A DNA stretch of 64,000 nt, from contig NW_022985465.1 in NCBI RefSeq assembly GCF_010093595.1, positions 218,538 to 282,537 on the forward strand, in the 5' to 3' direction. Below are positions 12,119-23,831 of this stretch, one piece after another. Position numbers and translations under genes: made by a program. Below the pieces are notes generated by a model. That model worked only from the letters and a program-made list of their open reading frames with translations. It was not told where the DNA came from and ran no database searches. Numbering within the stretch: position 1 is the first letter of the stretch; every line of letters begins with the position of its first letter. The DNA comes from Mytilinidion resinicola. Its lineage: Eukaryota; Ascomycota; Dothideomycetes; Mytilinidiales; Mytilinidiaceae.

Positions 12119-13724
12119 ATCCTATGCCAATGTTACCAGCGTGATCATTGTCTCCACATCCATGCATGGTCCAGCGGAATTGAAACCCGCTTCCACGGAG
12201 AGATCGCCATGCCCAGACCATCCAGGGAGACCAACTTCCAGCCGGGCAGAGCCCGCAATTGCATCGACGGGCCTCCAGCTGATCAGTTACATCATGGACT
12301 AAGGCAAGGGGTGCTTCTTCTCAAGATACTTAGGGTCCAATCAAAGGATGTCGCGATGTCATGATGGATCGAAATCGGCAAGGAGAAGGGCAGGAACCGT
12401 CCCGCCGGGAAAGACATGGCTGCCGCAGTGGATATAAGCCTGCCCAGTTTGGGAAACGGAGTCGGTGCTGTCGGGCCGCTCCGACGCAAGCTACATATAG
12501 GCCCCCGCGATCGGAAGTCCTTCCGGTGGTTCCTTCCGGCACTAGGTGCTACTCACTATGTAAAGTAGAAGCTCGGTATACCATTCATGCTATAAACCGT
12601 TTTTGTAAGTTAGAACGTTCAACAATCTCCTTACACGTTTTTTTGCCCCTGTCACGTTCAAATCTCGACATAGCGTTAGACTCAAAGCTCTCATATACAA
12701 AAATGGTTTATCGAGCGGGTATGGGGCGAGTATTGGGTCTGAGAACCCCAGTTTTGGGGTGATTTTTGGGGCCTAGGCGGGCCATCTACCAACGCCTTTC
12801 AAGATATCTTACCTCAGTCATAAGTATTGCAAAGAGTACTAAATGTGGCAGGATATAGTTCCCATCAACATTAAATGCGCAGCGGCCTCTCACTTGTTTT
12901 CCCGTGGTCATCTGCTGTAACGTTGTGATACGGTACGACACTCATGCCCCCCTGGCCCCGAGCTGAACGGTATATCGAGCTTTTACTGTATGTACTTTCT
13001 TTACCTTCGCTTGCTCTCGAAACTCTAATGTATATGAAACGCATCCGCCTACACCACGTGTTCCATGAGGGGCAGCGCGAGTCACGAATCCGGGATTTCT
13101 CCCGCGGTGTACAGCATGCAGGCGTGTCCGTAGGTGGTCCCGCATGCGTGTCAACCTTCCTGATCAGGCATGAAAGAGGGCGATGTTCAATATGAACGCC
13201 TCCAAGCACCAGGCTTTTACCACGCTAAACTCAGTCCCGGTAAGGTATAGCACCAGGAAAGGGCTTGAATTCCCCCTACTTCGCCCCCGGAGTCAAAGTG
13301 CGCTAGATCACCATTGGATGCAGGCATATGCTGTATAACCACAGGCTGTCCCAAAGGGTCAAACTGTGTAGACTGTCGAGTCGCGCCCAATGCAGACTGG
13401 AACATGGCCAGCCAAGCAGTCCGTTTGAAATTCCGAGAGATCCAACCACACTCTGCGGAGAACCTACCGGGCACCTCCCTCGGAGCGAATGCACAGCTGG
13501 ACCAGGCTGGCGCAGGATCACTTCCGCCAGGGCCATGGCAAGTTGAGAAGACGTTCATGTTACGTAACTATTCCACACATCAAAAGCCAAAATCCTCGGC
13601 TCTCCAATGTGACAGCACAGCATTCAGGCAAAATTCCTTGGGATGACGGTGGTGTGGTGTCGAGTAAATTAGAGTTATTCTGCCGCCCGTGTCCTGCGGC
13701 GCCTCCCCGCAATCGCTAAAATAG

Positions 13725-13876
13725 GAGGCGCAGATCTTCACCCCAAAAGCGGCAAAACGAGATATACGAATGCATACCATTTAATTTATTTAGGCATGAA
13801 GAGGCGCAGATCTTCACCCCAAAAGCGGCAAAACGAGATATACGAATGCATACCATTTAATATATTTAGGCGTGAA
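13725..13876. repeat. 76 bp tandem duplication
   Basis: Two adjacent copies, 13725-13800 and 13801-13876, each begin GAGGCGCAGATCTTCACCCC. They differ at only two positions, both near the 3' end of the unit. The bases after copy 2 (GAGG) restart the unit. It lies about 500 bp upstream of the ABC transporter start. The near-identity suggests a recent duplication. Confidence 0.95.
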
Positions 13877-14380
13877 GAGGCTCACCGGATTTAGACATGA
13901 GATTTTCGGTTCTGTGTGTAGCTTCACCGTGAGTAATATCGCTTTCCATCTTCGACTTCTCGTTAATCTGACGAAGTGGGAGCAATGTGAGGGGAGCCAA
14001 TGGATTTGTCTCATGATTTACGATATCAAAGAATCTCGCCTACCCCTAACTATTCGAGACGCCACAAGTGTACCTAGGCTGGCCACGCTGTCCACTCGAT
14101 GAGCTTCAGCTCCGGCCTGGATAATTGGGTCGGGAACCCCCGAGTTGTTCCGGATAATCTCCAGCATCTTTGCACTGATAGGATATCCCAGTTCCTCCTA
14201 ACCCCTATTTTGTCGGTGGTGCCTTTTGCGTTGAACTAGTCGAATATGACATGAAATGCGCAAACTGAACAAGTACGGCATGGACCCAGGCGTCTCTTCT
14301 GCCGGCCTCGAATTTCTACGGAAGCGTATTGACACCTGTCATTGAACTACACTGTTGAAATCAGTGTAAACGGATTCACA

Positions 14381-17300
14381 ATGGCTTCCAAATCGTGGTC
14401 ACACTGTGCCTCTATTGATGATACTTTTGGGCCTCACGCGAAGAGTTGTCGAGGTGGATTCGATTTTACGTTATTCTTTGAAGAAACGATTTTGTTAATC
14501 CTTCCTCTATCCATAGCTCTCATTGCTGCCGTCATTCGAGTATTCTTCCTATTGAGAACAAGGACCAAAGTGAAGAGTACAGCCATTCTATTCCTGAAGC
14601 TTGTGGGTAACATTCCGTACTAACGCATCTTCCTCCGCAATGGTGGATGCGATACCTATGTTTGTGCTAATTCTATTTATCGTCTAGGGCTCTTATACTG
14701 CCTTCGGGTTCATCCAAGTCATTCTCCTGATCTTCTGGGCGGGTCCAGCCGCTGTCAAAACCCGAGCATCAATACCCGCGACCGTTCTCACTTTCGTCGG
14801 CTCCTTCTTACTCTGTCTTCTATCCTATGCAGAGCATCTTCACTCTATTCGACCGTCATTTTTGCTAAACGTCTATCTATTGCTATCGTTGCTTTTTGAC
14901 ATAGCCCGAACTCGAACTATCTGGCTTCAGCCATATAATGGCACCATCGCAATTCTATGCGCTATCAGCGTATCTGTAAAGGCAATAGTCGTTCTACTCG
15001 AGGGAAAAGATAAGCGATCCATCCTTTATCCGCAATATGCATCTTACCCTACGGAGGCGACAAGTGGCATATACAGTAGATGCTTTTTCTGGTGGCAGAA
15101 CAGCCTCTTCCGCAGAGGCTTTTCTTCCTCTATCACCGTCGATGATCTCCCCAAACTAGACATCCACCTTGAATCGAGTTATTTACAACTCCTGCTCCAA
15201 CCTACCTGGGAGTCCGGTATGTTCATTCACTCATCTCTGGAGTCACCGTTTCTAACCTCCTTCTCTATTAGTAATCCACCATGGCCCCCATTCTCTCTTC
15301 CTTACCACGTTGAGCAGACTCAAAGGTCCTTTTCTTGCCGTGATACCACCAAGAGCGTTTCTCATAGCTTTCAATTACTCTCAGCCCTTGCTCATTAACC
15401 GAGCTATCACCCTCTCGCAACAACCTGTCTCGAAGCAGACTACGAATAATGGCTATGGTCTCATAGGAGCTTACATTCTCGTTTACATGGGCATAGCAGT
15501 AAGTGCTACATGTTTGATTGAAAAATGCTTCTTAAAGACCTGCTATCAGCGCACCTACTTACTGACCTTGGAAAGATCACTACCGGTCAATACCAGCATT
15601 TGACATATCGTGCGATCACTATGATTCGCGGAGGTGTTATCTCATTGTTACACGATAAAACATCAAACTTGAGCATCACTGAAGCGGACCCCGCGTCATC
15701 ACTCACTCTTATGAGTGCAGATATCGAGCGTATAACGACGGGAATGCAAACCATGCATGAGATTTGGGCAAATATCATCGAAGTCGTCTTGGCAATTTAC
15801 TTGCTGCAATTACAGCTCGGGGCTGCATGCGTGATCCCCATTGGAGTCGCTATCAGTACGTAAATGCACTCTTGCTACCGCTTTTATCTGTTGATCATTG
15901 CGGTCAGTGCAATGCTAATAGGTGCCATCTACTAGTTTCCTTAGTGGGATCGCTCGCCGCTACTGGCCTCGTCATGAAGAGGCAACAGCTATGGCTTGAG
16001 GCCATCGAGCGGCGTATCACAGCCACAACGGGTATGCTCAGTTCCATGAAAGGTGTCAAGATGTGTGGCCTTTCAAGCGTCCTGCGCCAGAGCTTGCAAC
16101 AGCTGCGTATCGACGAGATGAACGTTTCTAAGGGATTCCGAACTCTACTCATTTGGAACATGGGTTTCGGTAAGTCTTCCATGGTTCGTGAGCAACGCGA
16201 TGTCTGACAGCCGCCTAGCATACATATCTCCTGTCGTGGCGCCAGTCCTCACTTTCGCTGTGTTCTCTATAATAGCGCGGGATGGCGGCCATTCCACGCT
16301 AAATACAGCCAAGGTATTCACTTCGTTGTCCCTATTCGCTCTGCTATCGGAGCCTCTTGGATCTCTGATAATGTCACTCGCAACCTTCATGGGCGCGGTT
16401 GGTTGCTTTCAGCGAATCCAGACGTTCTTGCTCACCGAGCCTAGAGTAGACCGACGAGAGGCTGTTTCATTACATCTTGAGGGCTCACGGAATTCACAGG
16501 ATTGCTCGGAAAAGAGTGCCGCGCTATCTCAGAGGAGTTGCTCATTATCACAGCAGAGCAATATGTCGCAGGAGAAATTAACTCTTCGAAAGCACTACAC
16601 GTTGTCCAACACAAGCGCCATACTCATAGAAAACGGAACCTTTGGTTGGGATAAAGAGGATCATGCGTCAGACGTACTTCAGGATATTAATCTGGCAATT
16701 CCACGAGGCAGACTAACCATGCTGATTGGGCCTGTGGGGTGCGGTAAGTCGACTCTTCTCAAGGCTATCCTTGGTGAGCTTCCAGTGATGGAGGGTGACG
16801 TTCGGTTTTTATCATCCATGAGGGTTGCGTATTGTGAGCAGGATCCCTGGCACATGAACGGTACCGTCCGACAAAGCATTATTGCAGTTTCGGAGTACGA
16901 TCAACGGTGGTACGAATCGTGCGTTGTAGCATGTGCACTAGACGATGATCTCCATCAGCTGCCTCAGGGAGACCAGACACAGATTGGCAGCAAGGGTGTC
17001 GCCTTATCGGGCGGCCAAAGCCAAAGAATTGTGAGCATGCACCTAAGTTAAGACCCACGGTGCATTTCAACCAACACTGACGCGGCGCGGCAGGCACTGG
17101 CGAGGGCAATATATGCTCAGAAGAATACCCTCATTCTGGATGACGCACTATCTGGACTCGATTCGCATACTGAGAATCGCGTCTGGCACAATCTCTTCGG
17201 TGCCGATGGTCTTCTTCAAAAATACGGATCTACCGTTCTCATTGCATCATCATCAGGTTCGTCTAAGTCTTTCCTAACCTTCGCATCAACACGACCGCCA

Positions 17301-19718
17301 TTCCGTCTATCAAGTTTCCCAAGCATTTACCTCATCTCCAGCTAATTTGAACATAGCGAAGCGGGTTCCTTATGCCGATCATATCATTGCGCTTGATTCC
17401 CACGGCAAGATCTCAGAGCAAGGCTCGTTTGATGTTCTTAGCAAGAGTGGTGGCTACGTTTCTCAATTCAACCTGAAGTCGCCTGAGCGGAGCCACACGG
17501 CCGAAAAGCTAGATATGAAAAGCCTAAGATTCAATACTGCTCCTACCATGAACGGTCAGAGTACAGAAAATGATATCCAAGCGGAGGCCAACAAGCGAAC
17601 CGGCGATGTGACCATATACACGTACTACATTAGTACTGTGGGTTGGCTCCCAACAATTATCTTCATGGTTTCGATTACTATTTTCATATTCTGCATCTCT
17701 TTTCCGAGTAAGTTTACAAATTGCTGCGCTTCTCTTCCTGTTCTTCGTTAATGACCGCCCGTTAGATCTATGGGTGAAATGGTGGGCCGCCGCAAACGCC
17801 GTCACTCCAAACGGGAACTTAGGATACTATCTCGGTATCTATGCAATGTTGGGCATACTGGCTCTCATTTTTCTCGTGATCAGTTGTTGGCAGATTATGA
17901 TCACTATGGTGCCCCGTTCGGGGGTGAACTTCCACTGGAAATTACTCCAGACAGTACTAAGGTAAGCCTTCACATCATTCAACTTTCCAAAACAAGACAA
18001 GAGTCTTAACACTATTAGCGCACCAATGACTTTCTTCTCTACAACCGATACCGGTGTCACCCTCAACCGATTCAGCCAGGACCTTCAGTTGATAGATATG
18101 GAGCTCCCAGTAGCTGCTCTCAACACCTTCGCAAGTATGTCGCTACATCCGTTTCTTCTTAGCACACATACTAATATTTTGAAAGCTTTCGTACTTTGCA
18201 TTGCCCAGATGGTCCTCATATCTATCGCTTCTCCCTACGCCGCAATCGCCATTCCCTTCCTCCTTGCGACACTCTACCTCGTCCAGAAGTTCTATCTCCG
18301 CACCTCACGACAGCTTCGGTTTCTCGACCTTGAAGCCAAATCCCCTCTCTATACACAGTTTACCGAGATACTGTCCGGCCTTGCAACCGTTCGCGCGTTT
18401 GGATTCCAGTCGAGTCTTCAAAAGAAGACTAAAGAGATACTCGACCGAAGCCAAAAACCCTTCTATCTCCTCTTCGCCGTGCAACGGTGGCTTACTCTAG
18501 TGCTGGACTTGGTTGTAGCAGCCGTGGCTGTACTTCTCATCAGCTTAGTCGTCGCTCTTAGGGGCAAGCTGAGTGCGGGATACGTCGGCGTTGCGTTATT
18601 GAACGTGATTCTCTTCTCACAGAGTATCAAAATGCTCATCACGTTCTGGACGCAGCTAGAGACCCACATCGGTTCGGTCGCTCGTATAAAGACCTTCGCG
18701 GCGGAAGCTGTCGGCGAGGATCTAGAAGGCGAGAAAGGAGAAGTGCCAGAGAGTTGGCCCGCTCATGGTAGAGTAGAGTTTAAGGATATCACCGCGGGAT
18801 ATAAGTAAGTTTCTCGGCATTCTCTGAGGAGGCACTCGTATGGATCTAATCAAACTACGTCGTAGGCCGTCCGAACCTGTCTTGAACGAGTTTTCTTTGA
18901 CTATAGAATCGGGAGAGAAAGTCGCTATTGTCGGACGCACCGGCAGGTAAGGAGAATCATTCCGTTACTTATTTGATTGGCAACATATTAGCTGTGATAC
19001 TGACGCTTCCTCTAGCGGCAAATCATCGTTACTGCTGACCCTATTCCGCATGCTCGACCCAACCAACGGCAGCATCCACGTCGACTCTCTCGACCTCAGC
19101 ACCCTCCCCCGCGATACCATCCGATCGCGCCTAATTGGCCTACCCCAAGACGCTTACCTTCTCGCCGGCTCCGTGCGACTCAATGCAGACCCCATGGGCG
19201 AATGCACCGACAAAGCCATCAAAGCCACGCTACAGGACGTCCAGCTCTGGGACGCAATCGTCAAGAACGGCGACCAGAAGAAGTACAAGCATCCGCTGGA
19301 CGTTCAAGTAGAAGATTTGCACTTCAGTAAAGGGCAGCAGCAGCTATTCTGCTTGGCGCGCGCTATGCTGCGGAAAGGGAGAGTCGTCGTGTTGGATGAG
19401 GCGACGAGCAGGTGAGCACTCACTCGAATACCTCGAACCGCGAGATATGAAGGAAGCGTGTTGACATGCTACAGCATCGACGCCCAGACCGACAAATTGA
19501 TCCAGCGTCTCATCCGCGCCAAGTTCGCTTCTCACACCATCATCGCGGTCGCGCACAAGCTTGACACTATTCTCGACTTTGATAAGGTCGTTGTCATGGA
19601 GAACGGCCACATTCGTGAGTGCGGCGAACCGTACCTGCTGCTTGAGGATCCGACGTCTGAGTTTGCGAGGCTGTACTTTGCGGCTGAGCGCGAGCACGAG
19701 GATTCAGAAACTTTCTAG
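14381..19718 (+). CDS. ABCC (MRP-type) ABC transporter
   Basis: Fourteen exons with introns at 14603-14687, 15217-15271, 15499-15575, 15856-15935, 16170-16218, 17031-17093, 17257-17356, 17708-17765, 17962-18018, 18135-18185, 18805-18865, 18947-19015 and 19412-19474. The joined frame codes for 1489 residues. The layout is that of fungal ABCC pumps: an N-terminal hydrophobic TMD0, TMD1, NBD1, TMD2, NBD2. NBD1 has Walker A GPVGCGKST (about residue 668), signature LSGGQSQRI and Walker B LILDDALSGLD. NBD2 has Walker A GRTGSGKSS (about 1277) and Walker B VVVLDEATSS; its signature is the weaker FSKGQQQL. I chose the ATG at 14381 because the frame upstream has no earlier ATG. Divergent from the NRPS, it probably exports or detoxifies the NRPS product at the plasma or vacuolar membrane (inference). 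Confidence 0.93.
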
Positions 19719-20755
19719 TACTGGTTCGAATTCGGATGTGAGTTGGATGGTTGATGTGCTATGAACAGGTGAGGGGAGGGGGTTCGAAGACGGCCGATCA
19801 AATTGCTACTTAATAGTCTTAGTATTATTTTCTTGCGTTTGCTTGCAAGTTTTCCTTTACGTCGCACTTTGCTTATGTTATTGTTTAAACGCTTTCTCAG
19901 TTTGCTATATTACGCCGGTCGCTTCTGTCTGAATTATGTACTCGAGAATGTTACATGCTGCCTCAATTTTCGAGTCGACGAGGTGGTTGCTAGTCTCCGT
20001 TCATCAGAAGCAAATGAACGCGTATCAGTTTGCGTTCGTGGAGTTTTGACATCGTGTCCGGATGATAACGGCACGTCATCCGGTTTTTAATCTTCTAGGC
20101 CAGAATGGTCTGCGAACCCTAGGGTGTCACGGTTTGAAGTCCCCCAATGCATGTTCAAGGACCTAGACGGGAGGCAAGCGAATCATTTTGAACGACCTCT
20201 GAACTCACTAGGCCTCCTTAGACGACGCACCCATAATCAAGACATACATTCATTAGCATTATCATTATTTCTATCTCGGCTTCAACGAGTCTAATACCTT
20301 TGAGTCGACCTAAGGTACCATTAGTTGCATATGAGAGAGGCTCTTCTTGTAATGACAGACCCTGAATGACAGGAAGTGGCCCGTAGGCAGTGGGACGTAT
20401 CGATGTCTAGCCTTCCTCCCAGCTACCACTTCGCCCTTAGAGAGTACGAGTGGTTTGTAGCAGAAAAAGCTCCATCCCTTCCAGCACATGTCTCGCTGTG
20501 ACGTGGGATTGTCTCAAGTACGCCAACTTTCTTTCTCGGTCAGCTTCGGTGGATGTGGTGGTGTCCGAGAATATCGATGATGGATGGTCCTGTCGTGTTC
20601 CTTTCGTAGGAAACGTCCCAGGCTAGCCTTAAATCACCAGACACGCCCTTTTGAGTCGAAAAAGGAGGGTTTCAAGCGTTCCGGTTATCAAATTTAGGGC
20701 CTCGTTGTATAGAAAGTAACTTCGTGATCATTATTTTTGAAATTGACTCATGGTA
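19719..20755. other. Convergent intergenic region
   Basis: This lies between the 3' ends of the ABC transporter and the Kre9-like gene and should hold both 3' UTRs. No gene seen. One short hairpin, CCGGATGA / TCATCCGG at 20058-20083 followed by a T run, is the only structure noticed. A TGACTCA heptamer at about 20745 is not upstream of any gene start. Confidence 0.6.
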
Positions 20756-21704
20756 TCACCCCGGCAATTCAACAGCGAGTTCCTTGCTGTCTCCAATCTC
20801 ATGGACATTCGCCGGCGTATGCATTTCGGCTTCTGAGGGTCTCGCGTCGAGTTCCGCTCTGGCTGATGTCAAGTCGAGCTCTGATCCCATGAGCTTCCAG
20901 GGTCTCTCGGATCGTTTCTTGCGGTGCTGATATAAGAGATAGCCAGCCAGGGCAAGCCCCATCATACATAGGGGAACGCCAAGTGCCAATCCGACTACGC
21001 CGCTTTTGCTCAGGCCGGCGGATGTGGTGGGCGAAGTAGTTGCTGTTGAGCTCGAACTTGCTGTGGGCGATCCAGAACTTGATAATGAGGATGTAGCTGT
21101 CGGGGTTCCAGTACTATCCGGGATGTCTAGGATTTCGGTAGGCCCCGTTGTGCTGGCCGACATGAATTGTATCCCCGCGAGGACAGTCGAGTCGAAGGTG
21201 CCGTGCATATATGACAGAGTGAAGCGTGAGGAGAAGGAAGTTATCGTGCCGCCGCCTGTATAATTCGTGACGAGCATGAAGAAATACGCATTGATGTCGC
21301 TGCCCCCAATGGAGGTCTCGATGTTCTCGGAAAGCTCTGTATTGTTGGAAAAAGCGGCGGACTGGACGAGGGTGCTGAGTACAGCCTGGATAACGCGTCA
21401 GTCTCGGCTCGAACGAAAGGGAGATTCTCTACGTACTTGCGAGCTGGCGTTATTACCACCGGCACACAGCGCCAGCTTGTAGGTCGTAAGGTTTGCGGCG
21501 GGGATTGTGCCATCCTCCAGTATCCATTGCACGGTGAAAGACTCTCCTCCTTGAATCTCTGTTGATGCATTAGTTTCGTCGCATGTAGGGCACACAAATA
21601 GCTCTTGGAGCTTTACCTGCACCGGCTGTAGGCTGTAGGAACGTCACAACAGCCGACACACAGCTCGTCAGCGCAAGCACCAGGAAACAAAGAATGAGCT
21701 CCAT
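20756..21704 (-). CDS. Kre9/Knh1-like N-terminal domain, Ser/Thr-rich single-pass membrane protein
   Basis: Three exons (introns 21616-21559 and 21436-21386) code for 279 residues. A signal peptide (MELILCFLVLALTSCVSA) leads into an Ig-like Kre9/Knh1-type domain. Its marks are VTFLQPTAGA, GGESFTVQW, the stretch around ILEDGTIPAANLTTY, and LALCAGGN. A Ser/Thr-rich stalk of about 50 residues follows, likely O-mannosylated. One membrane helix (GVVGLALGVPLCMMGLALAG) precedes a charged cytoplasmic tail of about 57 residues starting QHRKKR. By topology it resembles fungal wall-associated type I proteins rather than GPI-anchored ones. The biochemical role of this domain is not settled. It sits beside the NRPS locus, but nothing in the sequence ties it to peptide synthesis. 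Confidence 0.85.
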
Positions 21705-22416
21705 CGCGGCCGGACTACCTCAGTAAAGGCGAAATCATTGAGATACGAGAGTACTTGGGAGAGATGCGGAGGTTCGGAAAATACGAGAGGACGCGCACCC
21801 CCCGCTAGAGGGAGCTGGTACCTTAGCCCTGGACTGGCATAGCAGCGGGCCGGCGTGTGGCTGTGAGCGCGCCATTGGCAAACAACGTGCGGGAGCTAGA
21901 TTTGTTTCGTCTTCAACCCATGGTCGAGCTGCTGCGTTGGGTTAGCATCAGGAGAGGTTAGGACACGGGCTTGGTGCTCGCTGTCTTGCTGTGGCTCAAC
22001 CGTGAATTTCTCAGAAATTAGCTTCCATCACCACTTTTAGCTCCCTATACCAACCCACTGGCATTGAAGGTAGATAGCCTGATGGAAGGTGGTGGTTATC
22101 GAAAGGATTGAGGTGTGATGTTGGCCGCGGCTGGACCCAATGTCCGGCATCCCCGGCGTTTCCCGCCTCTTCAGGCTCTCCTTTTCTTCTAACTCGGCGA
22201 GTCCAGCTCCGAGCCTGATTCCAAGCGTATGAACGTTTAGGACCATCCTGCACGCCTATGCACAGATGTAACACGTTAGGAATGCCCCGGTGTAGCATAT
22301 GCTTTTCAATATTCAGGCTGACAGACTCCATCAGCATGCATTTAGTGAACGTGTTGGCAGCCATCATGCCACGATGGTTGCATCGCCAACGCTGACATCT
22401 GTTACGGACGTACTAG
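21705..22416. other. Intergenic region upstream of the Kre9-like gene
   Basis: This holds the promoter of the minus-strand Kre9-like gene and the missing 5' side of the NmrA fragment. Short open frames on both strands lack domain features. I looked for a Rossmann GxxGxxG N-terminus that could belong to the downstream fragment and did not find one. Confidence 0.5.
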
Positions 22417-22779
22417 AATCTATTTACAGCCACCACTTCCGACAACACAGGGCTGGCAGTCGCTCAGGCTCTGATGAACCCCGCACTGTCGGCCAACAGG
22501 CAGATTTTTCTGAGCGACTTCGTCACGTCGCCCCGTGAGATTATTGCGGAATTGGAGAGGCAGGTCGGGGAGAAACTTGCGATTGAAAAGAAGGCATCCG
22601 GCCCGACCATCGAGGAAGCGAGGGCCAAATTCGATGCTGGCGACTTCAACGCAGTGTATACGTTGCTTTCTTTGAGCTTCGTGAGTGATGAAGATGCAGG
22701 ATACAACTTCGAAAGGGAGCAGAAAATTCGGAACAAGCATCTCGGACTTCCGAAAGCCACTCTGGACGAAGTTATCTAG
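22417..22779 (+). pseudogene. C-terminal fragment of an NmrA/isoflavone-reductase-like NAD(P) oxidoreductase
   Basis: 120 codons are open after a TAG at 22414-22416. They match the family's C-terminal third: TTSDNTGLAVAQALMNP, then ANRQIFLSDF, a helix IIAELERQVGEK, and AKFDAGDFNAVYTLLSLSF, ending at LPKATLDEVI. The N-terminal NAD(P)-binding half is absent upstream in any frame I could follow. ACTAG at 22412-22416 could be a splice acceptor, with a branch-like GCTGAC about 20 nt before it, so this may instead be the last exon of a broken gene. Enzymes of this family often tailor secondary metabolites; here it looks like decayed cluster material (inference). Confidence 0.6.
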
Positions 22780-22946
22780 GCAACTTTGGAGAAGCAAAAG
22801 AAATGAGATGTCAGAGAGGGGGATACGAGGGCATCAGTTCCTAGTAGATACAAAAAATGAATCATGCGAATGCTCGAACTGCTCCTGCGTCTAGAGTCGT
22901 CGCAAGGCTTCTCCTCTAAAAGCCTACCGCGCGTGGCAGCACTCTG

Positions 22947-23060
22947 TACCACGGTGATTTCTGAGGAGATTCAGTCACGTGACCAGATCAGATCAATCAA
23001 AAATAAGCCACTATCAGAATCTGGTCACGTGACTGAATCTCCTCAGAAATCACCGTGGTA
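22947..23060. mobile_element. MITE-like element with 42 bp perfect inverted repeats
   Basis: The left arm 22947-22988 and right arm 23019-23060 are exact reverse complements over 42 bp, with a 30 bp AT-rich spacer. The outermost bases are TA on both sides, as for the TA target duplication of Tc1/mariner-type elements; if so, the repeats proper are 40 bp and begin CCACGGTGATTTC. Each arm contains the palindrome TCACGTGA. There is no coding capacity, so it would be non-autonomous. Confidence 0.7.
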
Positions 23061-23085
23061 GTCCCTGCACCTACAAATGAATCGT

Positions 23086-23138
23086 ACCCGCCCCACGGAG
23101 TCTAGGAGTGCGCACGCGAAATAGTCCGTGGGGCGGGT
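23086..23138. repeat. 14 bp inverted repeat (GC-rich hairpin)
   Basis: ACCCGCCCCACGGA at 23086-23099 pairs exactly with TCCGTGGGGCGGGT at 23125-23138 around a 25 nt loop. It lies 25 bp beyond the MITE-like element. It could be a second small element or a protein-binding palindrome upstream of the TMEM184-like gene. Confidence 0.85.
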
Positions 23139-23831
23139 CCGAACAATCCATCAAGTTGGTGGGTGCCAAGGAGCGAAGAAGCTCATGATGCTGCAGCCTC
23201 GCTCTCGCCCAGGTCACCGCTATTCCACGCCTGTGACGCATCACAGCCATGCGCACAGGATTCCCCATCTGTCCCGACGGTCGCTCTCAGCCCTACATGG
23301 TGTGGTGCTGGTGCTGGTTCAGCCTCCGCCTCCGCCTCCGCCTCCGGTCGGGTTGTGCGAGATCTCCACAGCCCTCAGCCTTGCGACAGGGGTTTTCCGA
23401 GCTTCTCCAAGAGAAATCCGCGCTAAACAATGCTTGACAGGCTTAAGCTGCAGAAAGTCAGCAACGCGAGCCGCGCCAGCGCCTGCCCTGATGGGGAAGC
23501 CTGTGCGCCATTGGCTGTGGCCTGCGTATCATGGACCCTTTGAGGTGGCTGAGGATGGGGTGTTGCAGACGCGAGGTGCCAGGCACAACGGCGCTGCATG
23601 GGTTTTCCGAGTGCCCGGTAGGTGGAGATTGTATAGGACGCGTAACTATATAGACCGCTGGAAGCAGCTCGTTTTCAGTTATCCAGCACTTCTTCATATT
23701 CACAATTCACGCACTCCTCGGGACTCTAAGCTACTAGTCGCCCATCTACTCTTTATATTTAGAGGTCCACACTACTTCGATTTTTCAGGAATTGCATTCA
23801 CCCCTATTTCTTCCATCCAGACCCAGGCATC

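Larger units (their letters stand above)
11774..14380. promoter_or_regulatory. 2.6 kb divergent intergenic region between NRPS and ABC transporter
   Basis: The NRPS (minus) and the ABC transporter (plus) start at opposite ends of this stretch, so it must hold both promoters. I found no convincing gene. The open frames of 60-140 codons on both strands overlap each other, lack recognisable domains and have no consistent splice signals. It contains a 14 bp repeat (12081-12118) and a 76 bp tandem duplication (13725-13876). No specific regulator site could be assigned. Confidence 0.6.
22780..23831. other. Intergenic region with inverted repeats and simple repeat
   Basis: This holds a 42 bp inverted-repeat element (22947-23060), a second hairpin (23086-23138) and a short (CCTCCG)n run near 23323-23348. 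Then comes the promoter and leader of the TMEM184-like gene. A 269-codon open frame across it (23128-23937) overlaps that gene out of frame and looks like chance. Confidence 0.6.

Noticed and set aside
11695..12120. Minus-strand frame just upstream of the NRPS start as a missing 5' exon
   Set aside because: It has no condensation-domain motif and is in a different frame from the NRPS start; the 14 bp repeat lies inside it.
13217..13558. 113-codon minus-strand frame between NRPS and transporter
   Set aside because: Protein-like composition but no recognisable motif, no splice partners and equally long frames on the other strand.
19724..19734. GGTTCGAATTC, resembling a tRNA B box
   Set aside because: It begins six bases after the ABC transporter stop codon; the upstream sequence is coding and cannot form a tRNA.
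20058..20083. Hairpin followed by T run as a terminator
   Set aside because: It resembles a bacterial intrinsic terminator, but the genome is eukaryotic and it lies 340 bp beyond the transporter stop.
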